Assembly: GCF_000261365.1 (NCBI RefSeq)
Contig: NZ_AJVC01000003.1
Span: 1,426,001-1,490,000, forward strand
Reading direction: 5' to 3'
DNA from: Herbaspirillum sp. GW103
GTDB taxonomy: Bacteria > Pseudomonadota > Gammaproteobacteria > Burkholderiales > Burkholderiaceae_D
DNA length: 64,000 bases
Made by a program: the position numbers and the translations under genes. The notes under the pieces were generated by a model, which made no database searches, was not told the DNA's origin, and worked only from the letters and a program-made list of their open reading frames with translations. Each line of letters begins with the position of its first letter. Position 1 is the stretch's first letter. Below, piece after piece: positions 26,704 to 36,299 of this stretch.

Positions 26704-28029
26704 TTAATGGTGCATCTTCGCTTCCGTACGATCCAGCACCGCTTCCGGTGCCTGCGCGTCTTCCACGGTCTCGTTGTTGAGGACCTTGGTCAGGCGTGCG
26801 CTATCCAGTTCGCCGCTCCACTTGGCCACCACCAGGGTGGCCACGCCGTTGCCGATGGTGTTGGTCAGTGCACGGGCTTCGGACATGAAGCGGTCAATGC
26901 CCAGGATCAGCGCCAGGCCGGCCACCGGCACGTGGCCCACCGCCGACAGCGTCGCTGCCAGCACGATGAAGCCCGAACCCGTGATGCCCGCGGCCCCCTT
27001 GGACGTCAGCAACAGCACGCCCAGAAGCGTGAGCTCCTGCACGAAGGTCATGGGCGTGTTGGTCGCCTGGGCGATGAACACGGCCGCCATGGTCAGGTAG
27101 ATCGCGGTGCCGTCCAGGTTGAAGGAGTAACCCGTCGGGATCACCAGACCCACCACGGTCTTCTTGGCCCCGGCGTTTTCCATCTTGGCCAGCATGCGCG
27201 GCAGCACCGATTCCGAGGACGAGGTGCCCAGCACGATCAGCAGTTCTTCCTTGATGTACTTGACGAACTTCCAGATCGAGAAGCCGTGCAGGCGCGTGAT
27301 GATACCCAAGACCACGAAGATGAACAGCAGACAGGTCAGATAGAAGGTGCCCATCAGCTTGGCCAGCGAGAACAGCGAACCCACACCGTACTTGCCGATG
27401 GTGAAGGACATCGCACCGAAGGCGCCGATCGGGGCCACCTTCATGATCGCGCCCACCACCGAGAACAGCACGTGCGAGATCTTCTCGATGAAGTCGAACA
27501 CCAGCGTGCCGCGGCCACCGAATTTGTGCAGAGCGAAGCCGAACAGCACCGCCACCAGCAACACCTGCAGCACGTCACCCTTGGCAAAGGCGTCGAACAT
27601 GCTGCTGGGGATGATGCTGAGCACGAAGTCCGTGACCGAACCCAGCTTGCCGGGCGCAGTGTAGGCCGCGATGCTCTTGGTATCGAGCGACGCCGGATCG
27701 ACATTCATGCCCACACCCGGTTGCAGGAAGTTCACCAGCAACAGGCCGATGAGCAGTGCCACGGTACTGACGACTTCGAAATACAGCAGGGCCAGGCCAC
27801 CGGTCTTGCCGACCTTCTTCATGTCTTCCATGCCGGCGATACCGATGACGACCGTACAGAAGATGACCGGCGCGATGATCATCTTGATCAACTTGACGAA
27901 ACCATCGCCCAGCGGCTTCATGGCTTCACCCGTGGACGGATAGAAATGGCCCAGCGCGATACCGATCACGATGGCGCACAGGACCTGGAAATACAGGGAC
28001 TTGTAAAGGGGCGGTTTTGGCGCCGACAT
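26704..28029 (-). CDS. dctA: C4-dicarboxylate transporter DctA
   Basis: An inner-membrane dicarboxylate/proton or sodium symporter of 441 residues importing succinate, malate and fumarate. The DAACS family features are present: helices with GSSSSE-like [11 protein letters not shown], the [12 protein letters not shown] motif, the [11 protein letters not shown] re-entrant loop and [16 protein letters not shown] near the C-terminus. GGAGAAAG lies five bases before the ATG at 28029. It is divergent from a chemoreceptor gene. dctBD regulators are not in the window. Confidence 0.96.
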   Translation of the reverse strand: MSAPKPPLYKSLYFQVLCAIVIGIALGHFYPSTGEAMKPLGDGFVKLIKMIIAPVIFCTVVIGIAGMEDMKKVGKTGGLALLYFEVVSTVALLIGLLLVNFLQPGVGMNVDPASLDTKSIAAYTAPGKLGSVTDFVLSIIPSSMFDAFAKGDVLQVLLVAVLFGFALHKFGGRGTLVFDFIEKISHVLFSVVGAIMKVAPIGAFGAMSFTIGKYGVGSLFSLAKLMGTFYLTCLLFIFVVLGIITRLHGFSIWKFVKYIKEELLIVLGTSSSESVLPRMLAKMENAGAKKTVVGLVIPTGYSFNLDGTAIYLTMAAVFIAQATNTPMTFVQELTLLGVLLLTSKGAAGITGSGFIVLAATLSAVGHVPVAGLALILGIDRFMSEARALTNTIGNGVATLVVAKWSGELDSARLTKVLNNETVEDAQAPEAVLDRTEAKMHH

Positions 28030-28340
28030 AGTGCTTTCTCCTTGAAACATGGATGACCAGCGGGCCTGCAGAGACCTGCCGCCTGCCGTGGTCGGATCGT
28101 CGTCCGTTCTGGCGGGTGCTTGTTGTTGGTCCGGGAGAACTCCCCCCTCCCCGGTGCGGCCGCAAGTATCGCGCAGTCATTTCCGGGCGGGTATTGTGGG
28201 AAACCACATAGCTTCACTAAAGAGGCATGCAAAATGCTTTATTCTTCATTCTGCAAAGCAACAATCTTCGCTATATTCTGTGCCGGACTGAACGGAACTC
28301 TCTTTTTCCGGGGGCAGTCGGCACTCATAAGGAAAACATC
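28030..28340. other. Divergent intergenic region, dctA and chemoreceptor
   Basis: 311 bases. A TTCTGC and TATATT pair spaced 17 bases (about 28246-28274) is a possible promoter for the chemoreceptor. A GC-rich GGGAGAACTCCC palindrome lies near 28132. No clear flagellar sigma28 box or coding frame was seen. Confidence 0.4.
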
Positions 28341-29927
28341 GTGCAAGCAAAACTGACGGTCACCGCGCGCCTGGCCATCCTGGTGGCGGTACTGTGCGGC
28401 AGCGTGGTCCTGCTGGCCTGGCGTGACATGCAGGGCATGGCCGCAAGCAATGACAAGCTGCGCTACGTTTATGAAGATCGCACCATGGCGCTGATCCATA
28501 TCGCCCGGGTACGCGACGCGCTCTACCTGAACCGCGACGTCATGGGTCGCGCCCTGATGCTGGCCAACCTGCCCGCTCCGACTGGTGAAGACAGCAACAG
28601 CAGCAGCAGCGAGCGCATCAAGCCCTTGCTGGACCGCATTCCCGCCCTGGATGCCACCTTCGAGCAAGGCTGGCAGGCCTACCGGGCGACCCGACTGGAG
28701 CCGCAGGAACAGACCGAGGCGGCGCGCTTCGAGCAGAACTGGCGGCGTTACGTCGCCGACCGCGCCCAGGTGCTGGATCTGCTGCGCAGCAACGAACCGC
28801 TGCAGGCCAATCGGCGGTGGACGCAGCTGACCGGCCAACTGGCCGGCCTGGCGAGCCAGCTGGCCACGCTGGGCCAGTTGCAGGAAAGCTTTACGCGCAG
28901 CTCCTATGAAGCGGCACACCAGGATTACCGGCAACTGCGCAGCCACAACCTGCAGATTGCGGGTCTGGCGCTGACCATCGGCATCGCCATTGCGCTCTGG
29001 ATCATCTTCAGCCTGCGTCGCCAACTGGGCGGCGAGCCGGATTACGCCGCCGATATCGTGCGCCAGATCGCCGAGGGCAATCTCGGCGTCGCCGTGACCC
29101 TGCGCCGCCGCGACCGCAGCAGCCTGCTCCACGCCATGCACGGCATGCGCGAACGGCTCACCGAGATCATGCGCAGTGTCACTGAGCTGACCCACGCCCT
29201 GGATCACTCCACCCGCCAGCTCAACGCCACCGCACAAGACCTGGCCAACGCCTCCAGCGAGCAGGCCGCCGCCGTGGAAGAAGTGCACAGTGCCATCAGC
29301 AACATCAGCCAGGCCATCGGCCAGACCGGCGAACACGCGCGCCGCACCGACCAGATTGCCTTGAAAGCGGCTGCCGATGCCGACCAGAGCGGCGCGGCAG
29401 TGCAGAGCACGGTGGCTGCCATGCGTGGCATTGCGCGCCAGGTCGGGGTCATCGACGACATTGCCTATCAGACCAATCTGCTGGCCCTCAACGCAGCCAT
29501 CGAGGCGGCACGGGCCGGTGAACACGGGCGCGGTTTTTCAGTGGTGGCAGCGGAAATCCGCAAGCTGGCCGAGCGCAGCCAGTACAGCGCACAGGAGATC
29601 AGCGCGATTGCCCAGCAAAGCGTGGAATTGGCCGAGGCGACCAGCCAGCGTCTGGCCGCTGGCACCTTGCAGGGAATCCGCGACGCCTCGCAGCAGATCA
29701 ACCAGATCACGCTGTCGGCGCGCATGCAGGAGGAAGGCGTGCAGGAGATCGGCTCGGCCGTGATCCAACTCAATGACACCACCCAGCGCAACGCCGCTGC
29801 CTCCGAGGAACTGGCCTGCACCGCCGAAGCGGTGGCCGAACGGGCGCGCGAACTGAACGCCCAGCTGTGTTACTTCAGACTGGCCCAACAGCGGCAGAGC
29901 GCGCCACCACTCCCCCGGTCAGCCTGA
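28341..29927 (+). CDS. Methyl-accepting chemotaxis protein
   Basis: A 528-residue inner-membrane chemoreceptor. Membrane segment 1 is near residues 9-26, followed by a periplasmic four-helix-bundle-type sensor of about 160 residues, then membrane segment 2 ([18 protein letters not shown], about 205-225). A HAMP-like linker and a long helical signalling hairpin follow, with the invariant tip [30 protein letters not shown] use the GTG at 28341 because AAGGAAA precedes it by seven bases. No C-terminal CheR-tether pentapeptide is seen. The ligand is unknown; the dctA neighbour makes organic acids a guess. Confidence 0.92.
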   Translation: MQAKLTVTARLAILVAVLCGSVVLLAWRDMQGMAASNDKLRYVYEDRTMALIHIARVRDALYLNRDVMGRALMLANLPAPTGEDSNSSSSERIKPLLDRIPALDATFEQGWQAYRATRLEPQEQTEAARFEQNWRRYVADRAQVLDLLRSNEPLQANRRWTQLTGQLAGLASQLATLGQLQESFTRSSYEAAHQDYRQLRSHNLQIAGLALTIGIAIALWIIFSLRRQLGGEPDYAADIVRQIAEGNLGVAVTLRRRDRSSLLHAMHGMRERLTEIMRSVTELTHALDHSTRQLNATAQDLANASSEQAAAVEEVHSAISNISQAIGQTGEHARRTDQIALKAAADADQSGAAVQSTVAAMRGIARQVGVIDDIAYQTNLLALNAAIEAARAGEHGRGFSVVAAEIRKLAERSQYSAQEISAIAQQSVELAEATSQRLAAGTLQGIRDASQQINQITLSARMQEEGVQEIGSAVIQLNDTTQRNAAASEELACTAEAVAERARELNAQLCYFRLAQQRQSAPPLPRSA

Positions 29928-29940
29928 AGAAGCGATCAAC

Positions 29941-30372
29941 TCAGGTACCCGTGCCTGGCAGTCGGGCGCGCATGGTGATGTGGGCAATGCCGGCTTCCAT
30001 GAATGGTTCTCCCTCGCGGACAAAGCCGTAGCGCCGGTAGAAGCCCTCTGCATGCAGTTGGGCATTGAGGATCACTTCCGCATCGCCGCGCGCACGGGCA
30101 GCCGCCATCAGCGCCTGCAGCACCGCGCCGCCCACGCCCTGTCCACGTCCGGCCTTGCGCACGGCCATGCGACCGATGTGGCCATCGGGCAGCAGACGAC
30201 CGGTGGCCAGGGGCTGGCCGGCGGCGTCATAGGCGACGGCATGCACGCAATGCGGGTCCATGTCATCAAGCTCGATCTCGGCCGGCACCTTCTGTTCATC
30301 GACGAAGACCTCGAAACGGATAGGCTGGGCCTGCGCACGCAGCTGCTCCCAGCTGCCGGTGATGATTTCCAT
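29941..30372 (-). CDS. GNAT family N-acetyltransferase
   Basis: A 143-residue acetyltransferase of the ElaA-like GNAT group: an N-terminal RFEVFVDEQKVPAEIELDDMD segment, then acetyl-CoA-binding motif A in IGRMAVRKAGRGQGVGGAVL and the C-terminal FYRRYGF. Substrate unknown. The ATG at 30372 has AGGAAA upstream. It is the last gene of a three-gene minus-strand set with the thioesterase and Dabb genes. Confidence 0.88.
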   Translation of the reverse strand: MEIITGSWEQLRAQAQPIRFEVFVDEQKVPAEIELDDMDPHCVHAVAYDAAGQPLATGRLLPDGHIGRMAVRKAGRGQGVGGAVLQALMAAARARGDAEVILNAQLHAEGFYRRYGFVREGEPFMEAGIAHITMRARLPGTGT

Positions 30373-30414
30373 GGTGGATTTCCTGCGAAAAAGAAAAGGG
30401 ATACGCTCGTGCAC

Positions 30415-30849
30415 TCACTCGTGATCCAGCTTGCGCGAGATGTCCAGGCGGCGAATCAGCTTGAAGGTGCCCATGGCCTTGGCCACCAGGCGGTCGCCAT
30501 TGAACAGTTCGGCCTGGCAGAAGCACATGGTGGTCGAGCGGTGGTAAGTATGGCCGCGCGCAATGAGGGTCTCGCCGGCACGGCCGGCGGGCTGCAGGAA
30601 GCTGGTACTCATCTCGACGGTCGCCGAGGACTTGGCATCAGGCGCGCCGGCCCGGGCCGACAAGCCCATGGCTACGTCCAGCAGGGTCATGCTGATGCCG
30701 CCCTGGGCCACATGCCAGCTGTTCATGAATTCGGGCTTGAGCCGCAGTGCCATGACGGCGCGGTCATTGCCGTATTCCAGCACCTCCACGCCCAGGGCTT
30801 CCAGATAGGGATTCCCCTGCGGGAACACCTCGGTGATGGGCAGACTCAT
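30415..30849 (-). CDS. PaaI-type hotdog-fold thioesterase
   Basis: A 144-residue single hotdog domain. NSWHVAQGGISMTLLDVAMG is the conserved helix (usual HGG seen here as AQGG after a His) and SSATVEMSTSFLQPA the core strand. Members hydrolyse aryl- or acyl-CoA thioesters in the cytosol. GAGG precedes the ATG at 30849. It lies seven bases after the Dabb gene, so the two are cotranscribed. The natural substrate is unknown. Confidence 0.87.
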   Translation of the reverse strand: MSLPITEVFPQGNPYLEALGVEVLEYGNDRAVMALRLKPEFMNSWHVAQGGISMTLLDVAMGLSARAGAPDAKSSATVEMSTSFLQPAGRAGETLIARGHTYHRSTTMCFCQAELFNGDRLVAKAMGTFKLIRRLDISRKLDHE

Positions 30850-30856
30850 GCCTGCC

Positions 30857-31159
30857 TCAGATTTCGTAATCCATGCACTGGCGCGCTTCGCGTACGGCAC
30901 CGATGAAAGGTTTGATGGCCACGTGGTCAGGATGCTCCTGGTAGGCATCCAGCGCCTCGCGCGAAGCGAATTCGGAGTAGAGCACCACGTCATAGGTAGC
31001 TTCCAGGCCAGGTTGTGCCAGCACGGCCTCGAACTTCAGGATGCCGGGAACCACGTTGGCGCAGCTGTCCAGCAATTGCTTCATCTTGCGCAGGTTGGTG
31101 GCCTTGTCGGCGCCTTCTGCATGGTCCTTCAGTTTCCACATGACGATATGCTTGATCAC
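30857..31159 (-). CDS. Dabb (stress-responsive A/B barrel) protein
   Basis: A 100-residue ferredoxin-like dimeric alpha/beta-barrel protein starting MIKHIVMWKLKDHAEG. It has the family pattern of an HIVMWKLK first strand, a helix, and YDVVLYSEFASREALDAYQEHPDHV. Function is not established; some relatives are stress-induced or act in aromatic metabolism. It uses a GTG start with AGGAAGAG upstream. It leads the Dabb-thioesterase-GNAT set and lies downstream of a LysR gene on the same strand. Confidence 0.88.
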   Translation of the reverse strand: MIKHIVMWKLKDHAEGADKATNLRKMKQLLDSCANVVPGILKFEAVLAQPGLEATYDVVLYSEFASREALDAYQEHPDHVAIKPFIGAVREARQCMDYEI

Positions 31160-31232
31160 GATAGCTCTTCCTGGTCAGAAAATGAACAATCCGTAATGAT
31201 AAGCCAAAGCCCCGTGCTCAGTGCCGGGCGCC

Positions 31233-32093
31233 TCAGGATCGTCGGGCGATCTTCATGAAGGAACCCACCAGCCGCCCTTCACGGCGTTCAGCCAGGCAAT
31301 ACACATAGGTATGCGTGGTCACCGGATCGCCCTCGATGCGCACCATGCGGAAACGTTCATCTGCAATGAACTCCGCCTCCGACACCGCCCCCAGGCCCAG
31401 GCCCCGCGCCACGGCCTCGCGCAAGGCTTCACGACTGCCGATTTCCATCACCACCTGCACACGCACGCCGGCCTGTTGCAAGGCCTGCTCCAGCGCCAGC
31501 CGCGTGGTCGACCCCTGTTCCCGCATGATCAGCGGCTGCTGCTCCAGCTCGGCCAGCGAAACCGCAGTGCGCTGGTAGAACGGATGGCTGCGGTGGGCGA
31601 ACAGCACCACCGCATGGTCGGCGTAGGGCACCGCATGAAAGCGCGCATCGTCATTGAAGCTGGCCAGCACCGCCACGTCCGTCACGTAATTGGCCAGGTC
31701 CGCCAGCGACTGCGCCGAATTGCCCAGCTTGATCGACAGTTCCACCTTGGGATAGCGGGCACGATAGGCATCCACCATCTCGATGACGTGGAACGGCCCG
31801 ACCGCACCGATGCGCAGATGACCCACGTGCAGCGCACCCGAATTGACCAGCAGGTTCAGCGCATCCAGTTCCAGTTCGGCGATGTTCTGAGCGATGGGCA
31901 GCAAGCGCTGTGCCGTCTCCGACAGATCCACCCGACGGCCCCGGCGGAAGAACAGCTCCACGTTGTGTTCTCGCTCCAGCGATTGCACCTGGGTCGTCAG
32001 GGTGGGCTGGCTCACGCCCAGGGCACGCGCGGCGGCAGAAAAACCGCGATGGCGCGCCACCGCCAGGAAAGCGCGTAGTTGCGAAGGGGTCAT
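31233..32093 (-). CDS. LysR family transcriptional regulator, divergent from phnX
   Basis: A 286-residue LysR regulator: N-terminal helix-turn-helix MTPSQLRAFLAVARHRGFSA and VSQPTLTTQVQSLE, then a CysB/CbbR-like substrate-binding domain. It is transcribed away from phnX with 158 bases between, the classical arrangement for a LysR activator and its target. It may therefore respond to 2-aminoethylphosphonate or phosphonoacetaldehyde; that role is inferred from position only. Confidence 0.9.
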   Translation of the reverse strand: MTPSQLRAFLAVARHRGFSAAARALGVSQPTLTTQVQSLEREHNVELFFRRGRRVDLSETAQRLLPIAQNIAELELDALNLLVNSGALHVGHLRIGAVGPFHVIEMVDAYRARYPKVELSIKLGNSAQSLADLANYVTDVAVLASFNDDARFHAVPYADHAVVLFAHRSHPFYQRTAVSLAELEQQPLIMREQGSTTRLALEQALQQAGVRVQVVMEIGSREALREAVARGLGLGAVSEAEFIADERFRMVRIEGDPVTTHTYVYCLAERREGRLVGSFMKIARRS

Positions 32094-32116
32094 CTATAGA
32101 TCCAGTCAATGGCTTT

Positions 32117-32132
32117 ATCCAATTTCTAGGAT
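32117..32132. promoter_or_regulatory. Possible LysR operator between regulator and phnX
   Basis: ATCC and GGAT are inverted around eight bases inside an AT-rich stretch in the 158-base divergent gap. Arm spacing is one base longer than the usual T-N11-A box, so this is only a candidate. Confidence 0.3.
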
Positions 32133-32251
32133 TATATCGATAACAGCGGCGTCACAAAGTCTCGTTAAGCTCTCTTCCCATCCAGCTTGCCGCGCTTCGG
32201 GCGGGCCCGCGCCGTTCCTTCCCTGCCTCAGCACACCTCCAAGGAGAATCC

Positions 32252-33079
32252 ATGCAATCCGCCTCCGGCCCCGGCCGCCCCCTGCAAGCCGTCATCTTCG
32301 ACTGGGCCGGTACGCTGGTCGATTTCGGCTCGCTGGCCCCCACCCAGATCTTCGTGGACGCCTTCCACAGCTTTGGCATCGAACTGAGCCTGCAACAGGC
32401 ACGCGGACCCATGGGCTTGTCCAAGTGGCAGCATATCCGCCTGCTGCTGGAAGATCCGTCACTGGCGGCCCAGTGGCGGCAGCGCACCGGCCATGCGCCC
32501 ACTCAGGCCGACATTGACGCCATCTATGCCCACTTCATGCCGATGCAGATCGCCAAGGTCGGCCAGTATTCGCAGCCCATCGCGGGCGCTGCACAGGTGC
32601 TGGCCTGGCTGCGCGGCCAGGGCCTCAAGATCGGCTCCTGCTCCGGCTATCCGCGCCAGGTACTGGACGTGCTGCTGCCCATGGCGGCGGCCGAAGGCAT
32701 CCGCCCCGACCACGTGGTGGCCGGCGATGAACTGCCGGCCGGTGGCCGCCCCGGCCCCTACATGGCCCTGGCCAACATGCTGGCGCTGCAGATCGACGAC
32801 GTGGCCGGCTGCATCAAGGTCGACGACACCGTGCCCGGCATCGAGGAAGGCTTGCGCGCCGGGATGTGGAGCGTAGGCGTCTCTCTTTCGGGTAATGAAG
32901 TCGGACTGACACGCGCGCAACTGCAAGCGCTACCAACCGAAGAAGCCGCCCGCCGCAAGGAGGAAGCCGAACAACGCCTGCGTGCCGCGGGCGCCCACTA
33001 CGTGATCGACTCGGTGGCCGACCTGCCGCAGATCGTCGCCCACGTGCGCTCGCGCTTGGCCATGGGCGAGCGTCCCTGA
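32252..33079 (+). CDS. phnX: Phosphonoacetaldehyde hydrolase PhnX
   Basis: PhnX cleaves the C-P bond of phosphonoacetaldehyde to acetaldehyde and phosphate. It is a 275-residue HAD enzyme whose motif I reads FDWAGT, with nucleophile Asp17 and Ala19 where other HAD enzymes have Asp, a PhnX hallmark. MGLSKW supplies the Schiff-base lysine (Lys58). The later [14 protein letters not shown] and [13 protein letters not shown] segments complete the fold. AAGGAGA precedes the ATG. The usual partner phnW (2-aminoethylphosphonate transaminase) is not adjacent in this window. Confidence 0.94.
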   Translation: MQSASGPGRPLQAVIFDWAGTLVDFGSLAPTQIFVDAFHSFGIELSLQQARGPMGLSKWQHIRLLLEDPSLAAQWRQRTGHAPTQADIDAIYAHFMPMQIAKVGQYSQPIAGAAQVLAWLRGQGLKIGSCSGYPRQVLDVLLPMAAAEGIRPDHVVAGDELPAGGRPGPYMALANMLALQIDDVAGCIKVDDTVPGIEEGLRAGMWSVGVSLSGNEVGLTRAQLQALPTEEAARRKEEAEQRLRAAGAHYVIDSVADLPQIVAHVRSRLAMGERP

Positions 33080-33128
33080 AGTCAGCGCGGGCAGACCGGA
33101 CGGGCCGTTGCAACGGCTTTCACGGTCG

Positions 33129-33158
33129 TTGACAAGCCCGGCGCCGGACTCATAGAAT
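33129..33158 (+). promoter_or_regulatory. Sigma70 promoter for the MFS-kinase-GlpP operon
   Basis: TTGACA and TAGAAT are separated by 18 bases in the gap after phnX. The predicted transcript start near 33165 lies just upstream of a perfect palindrome and about 90 bases before the MFS gene. Confidence 0.7.
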
Positions 33159-33181
33159 TGCCCGGCAGATAATTCATACAA

Positions 33182-33204
33182 GAGACCATCTGTAAGATGG
33201 TCTC
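33182..33204. promoter_or_regulatory. Perfect 23-bp palindrome in the operon leader
   Basis: GAGACCATCT and AGATGGTCTC are perfect inverted 10-base arms around GTA. It begins about 17 bases after the predicted transcript start. It has no T run, so it is not a terminator by itself. It may be a repressor operator or an RNA hairpin, possibly for the GlpP-like protein encoded in the same operon. Confidence 0.65.
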
Positions 33205-33256
33205 ACCACGCGCGCAGTTTGCCACGGCCTCTTACAGACAACATCAGGAGAGCCCT

Positions 33257-34729
33257 GTGCACACCGCAGTCCCCCTGCGCGGCATTGACGATGTCGTCGC
33301 CTTCATCGATTCCCGTTCCGCCCTCTCTGGCCACGCCGGCCTGGTGTGGTGGCTGCTGCTGGGCGGCCTGTTCCTCGAGGCCCTTTCGCACTCCGCCCTG
33401 AGCGTCGGCCTGGCGCCGATGATCCGCCAGCTCGGCCTGGGGCCGTCCGAGGTCGCCCTGCTGGCGTCCTCGGCGGCATTCTCCGCCCTGCTGGCCAATC
33501 CCCTGGGTGGCTGGCTGGCCGACCGCTGGGGCCGGGTCCGCCCGCTTCTGGCAGCCAAGTTGCTGGTCCTGGCGGCGGCCCTGCTGGTCGCCTTCGGCGA
33601 AGAGTTCGGAACCCTCGTGACCGGACGCGTCATCGCCGGTCTGGCCTTTGGCCTGGATTTTGCCGTCGCCATGGCCATGCTGGCCGAACTGACGCCGCAA
33701 CGACTGCGCCATCGCCTGAACCTGTGGCAAGCCCTGTGGTATCTGGCCGTGTGCAGCAACCTGCTGCTGACACTGGCGGTAGAGCAATGGGAGGTCGGCG
33801 ACAGCCTGTGGCGCTACCCGCTCGCCTTCACCGCCGCCGCCGCGCTGTTGCTGCTGAACCTGCAAATGCTGCTGCTGGTGGAAAGCCCCTGCTGGCTGGC
33901 CCGCCGCCAGCGCTGGCAGGCACTGTCCGACACGCTGGAACGGCTCTATCCCGGCCAATCCTTCCAGATCCCCGAGGCCCTGCTGCACCCACCGGACGCC
34001 CCCGGCTTCGGTCTGGCAGGCATGCCACGTCGCTCGGATCCGGGTCTGCGCTCGCTGCTGCGTCGCCCCTACCGTGCCCGCATCATGCTGGCCGCCAGCG
34101 TGCAGATCGGCCAGGCGGTGCAATACTTCGCCATCGGCTGGTACTTGCCGGTGCTGGGCATGGAGCTCTTTGGCGAGGATTTCTCCCAGGCCGCCCTGGG
34201 CGTGCTGGTCTTCAACGTATGCGGCCTCGCGGGGGGCCTGCTGGCGCCCGCCCTGGCGCGTCGACTGGGGCTGAGACAGGCGGCGGCCTGGGGCTTTGCG
34301 ATGTGCTGCCTGGTCCTGCTGGTGCTGGCCGGGTCCTGGCGGCAGCTCGCGGGATGGCAGGCCCTGCTGCTCCCTTCGCTGTTCCTGCTGTGCCACGCGG
34401 CCGGTCCGGGCGCCAACGGCAAGAGCCTGTCGTCGCTCTCGTTTCCCAGCGAACTGCGCGCGCGTGCCAACGGCGTGATGGGCAGCCTGGGAGGAGCGTC
34501 AGCAACGCTGGCCCTGTTTCTCTTTCCGCTGCTGCAGTCCGCCCTGGGCACGGCCGCTTGCCTGCTGCTGGTTGCCGCCCTGGCGCTGCTGGCGGCACTG
34601 GCCTGCTGCCTGATACGCTGGGATCCGCAACGATCAGGATTCCATCCCGATCTCGAAGCAATGACGACACCCGACGTCGCCATGACGCCACCCGCGCGTA
34701 CCGACAGAAGACGCCATGAAAGGCCGTGA
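33257..34729 (+). CDS. MFS transporter
   Basis: A 490-residue inner-membrane major facilitator with about 12 membrane segments. The loop 2-3 signature NPLGGWLADRWGRVRPL is typical, and the first half resembles SV2/sugar-porter-type transporters. The GTG at 33257 has AGGAGAG five bases upstream; an in-frame ATG at 33197 has none. Its end overlaps the FGGY kinase gene by 14 bases, which suggests it imports the kinase's polyol or sugar substrate. The actual substrate is unknown. Confidence 0.87.
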   Translation: MHTAVPLRGIDDVVAFIDSRSALSGHAGLVWWLLLGGLFLEALSHSALSVGLAPMIRQLGLGPSEVALLASSAAFSALLANPLGGWLADRWGRVRPLLAAKLLVLAAALLVAFGEEFGTLVTGRVIAGLAFGLDFAVAMAMLAELTPQRLRHRLNLWQALWYLAVCSNLLLTLAVEQWEVGDSLWRYPLAFTAAAALLLLNLQMLLLVESPCWLARRQRWQALSDTLERLYPGQSFQIPEALLHPPDAPGFGLAGMPRRSDPGLRSLLRRPYRARIMLAASVQIGQAVQYFAIGWYLPVLGMELFGEDFSQAALGVLVFNVCGLAGGLLAPALARRLGLRQAAAWGFAMCCLVLLVLAGSWRQLAGWQALLLPSLFLLCHAAGPGANGKSLSSLSFPSELRARANGVMGSLGGASATLALFLFPLLQSALGTAACLLLVAALALLAALACCLIRWDPQRSGFHPDLEAMTTPDVAMTPPARTDRRRHERP

Positions 34730-36242
34730 CGGCATCCTCGCCATCGATGCCGGCACCTCCAGCACGCGCGCCGCAGTGGTCACGGCAGATGGCCTGGTCT
34801 CCTGCCTGCAGCGGCGTGCGCTGACCACGCATTCACCCCGCAGCGGCGTGGTCGAACAGGATGCCGACCAGATCTGGCAGCGCACCCTGGCCGTATGTCG
34901 CGCCACCCTGCAGCAAGCTGACCAGAAGGGATTGCAGGTGCGCGCCATCGGCCTGAGCACCCAGCGCGCCAGCGCCGTGTTGTGGGATACCGTCAGCGGC
35001 GAACCGCTGGTGCCGGTACTGGCCTGGCAGGACAGCCGCCATGCCGCCGACCTGGCGGCCCTGGCCCCGCGCTGGGACCCTTGCCTGCGCTTGCACCTGG
35101 GACGCCCGGCGGGCAGCCGCTCGCCCTATCTGTGGGCGGCACAGCTGCTGCGCAGCCACCCGCGCGTGGCACGCGCCTGGGAGCGGGGAAGGCTGGGCTT
35201 CGGCAGCATCGATACCTGGCTGCTCTGGCAGTTGAGCGGGCGACGCCTGCTGGCCACCAGCGCCACCAATGCCACGGCCTGCAACGCCTATGTGCTGGAT
35301 CGCCATGCCTATGCGCTGGACTGGCTGGAGGCGCTGGGCTTCCCCGTCGCGCTCTTGCCGGCGCTGTATCAGGATGCCGACGACTACGGCAGCAGCGACG
35401 CCGGCCTCACCGGCGTGGCGCTGCCCATCCGCGCCTGCGCCGGTGACCAGCTGGCCGCCGCGATCGGACTGGGCTGCCTGGAGGCGGGCCAGGCACTGTG
35501 CCAGCACGGCACCGGCAGCTTCATCGATGTGCTGATCGGTACCCGCGCCGCGCTGGGCGGTGCAAGCCAGAGCGACGGCAGCGGCGTCGTAGTCACTGCC
35601 CGCCGTCGCGACCATGTCTCGCACTTCGCACTGGAAAGCTACTGCGCCACTACCGGGGCCGCCCTGAACTGGGCCTGCCAGCGCCAGCACTGGTTCCCCA
35701 ATGCACGCTGCCTGCTGGCCCTGGCGGCCAGCGTGAGTTCGTCAGGTGGTGTCAGTTTCATCCCGGCCCTGGCCGGGGTACAGGCGCCGCTGCGTCACAG
35801 CGCCGCGCGGGCCGCCCTGCAAGGCTTGTCGCTGGCCACCAGCCGTGCCGACATCGCGCATGCGCTGGTGGAAGGCATCGCCCAGACCGTGGCCGCCAGC
35901 CTCAGCGCCAATGCCGACCAGGCCGGATTGCCGGTCACGCAGATGATGAGTGGCGGCACCCTGGCCGGCAGCGATCTGCTGCTGCAACTGCAGGCTGACC
36001 TCTCGGGCGTGCCGACCTGTCGCACGCATCAGAGCGCCCACGCCAGCCTGCGCGGCATTGCCTACCTGGCGGGCAGCCACGGCCTGTTGTGGGACGATCT
36101 GCCGCTAGCCTGCGCCCGCACCCGGCTGCAAGCCGTCTTCCAACCGCGTATCGACGCCGCCGAGCGCAGCTGCCGTCGCAGTCTGTGGCAGGCACGCCTG
36201 TACGCCGAGCTGGAGCACGTCCGCCAGCAAAACGCGTACTAG
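34716..36242 (+). CDS. FGGY family carbohydrate (polyol) kinase
   Basis: A 508-residue FGGY kinase with glycerol-kinase-like features: N-terminal phosphate-binding LAIDAGTSSTRAAVV, IGLSTQRAS, PVLAWQDSRHA (contacts the polyol in relatives) and the ATP-site QHGTGSFIDVL. Transport in (MFS) and the downstream GlpP-like gene point to glycerol or a related polyol, but sequence alone does not prove that substrate. It is translationally coupled to the MFS gene. No glpD or glpF is nearby. Confidence 0.85.
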   Translation: MKGRDGILAIDAGTSSTRAAVVTADGLVSCLQRRALTTHSPRSGVVEQDADQIWQRTLAVCRATLQQADQKGLQVRAIGLSTQRASAVLWDTVSGEPLVPVLAWQDSRHAADLAALAPRWDPCLRLHLGRPAGSRSPYLWAAQLLRSHPRVARAWERGRLGFGSIDTWLLWQLSGRRLLATSATNATACNAYVLDRHAYALDWLEALGFPVALLPALYQDADDYGSSDAGLTGVALPIRACAGDQLAAAIGLGCLEAGQALCQHGTGSFIDVLIGTRAALGGASQSDGSGVVVTARRRDHVSHFALESYCATTGAALNWACQRQHWFPNARCLLALAASVSSSGGVSFIPALAGVQAPLRHSAARAALQGLSLATSRADIAHALVEGIAQTVAASLSANADQAGLPVTQMMSGGTLAGSDLLLQLQADLSGVPTCRTHQSAHASLRGIAYLAGSHGLLWDDLPLACARTRLQAVFQPRIDAAERSCRRSLWQARLYAELEHVRQQNAY

Positions 36243-36299
36243 CGGCACCGCCCTTTTCCCTGCTGTTTTCATTTCTCTTTTTTCACTCTGGAACCCCGC

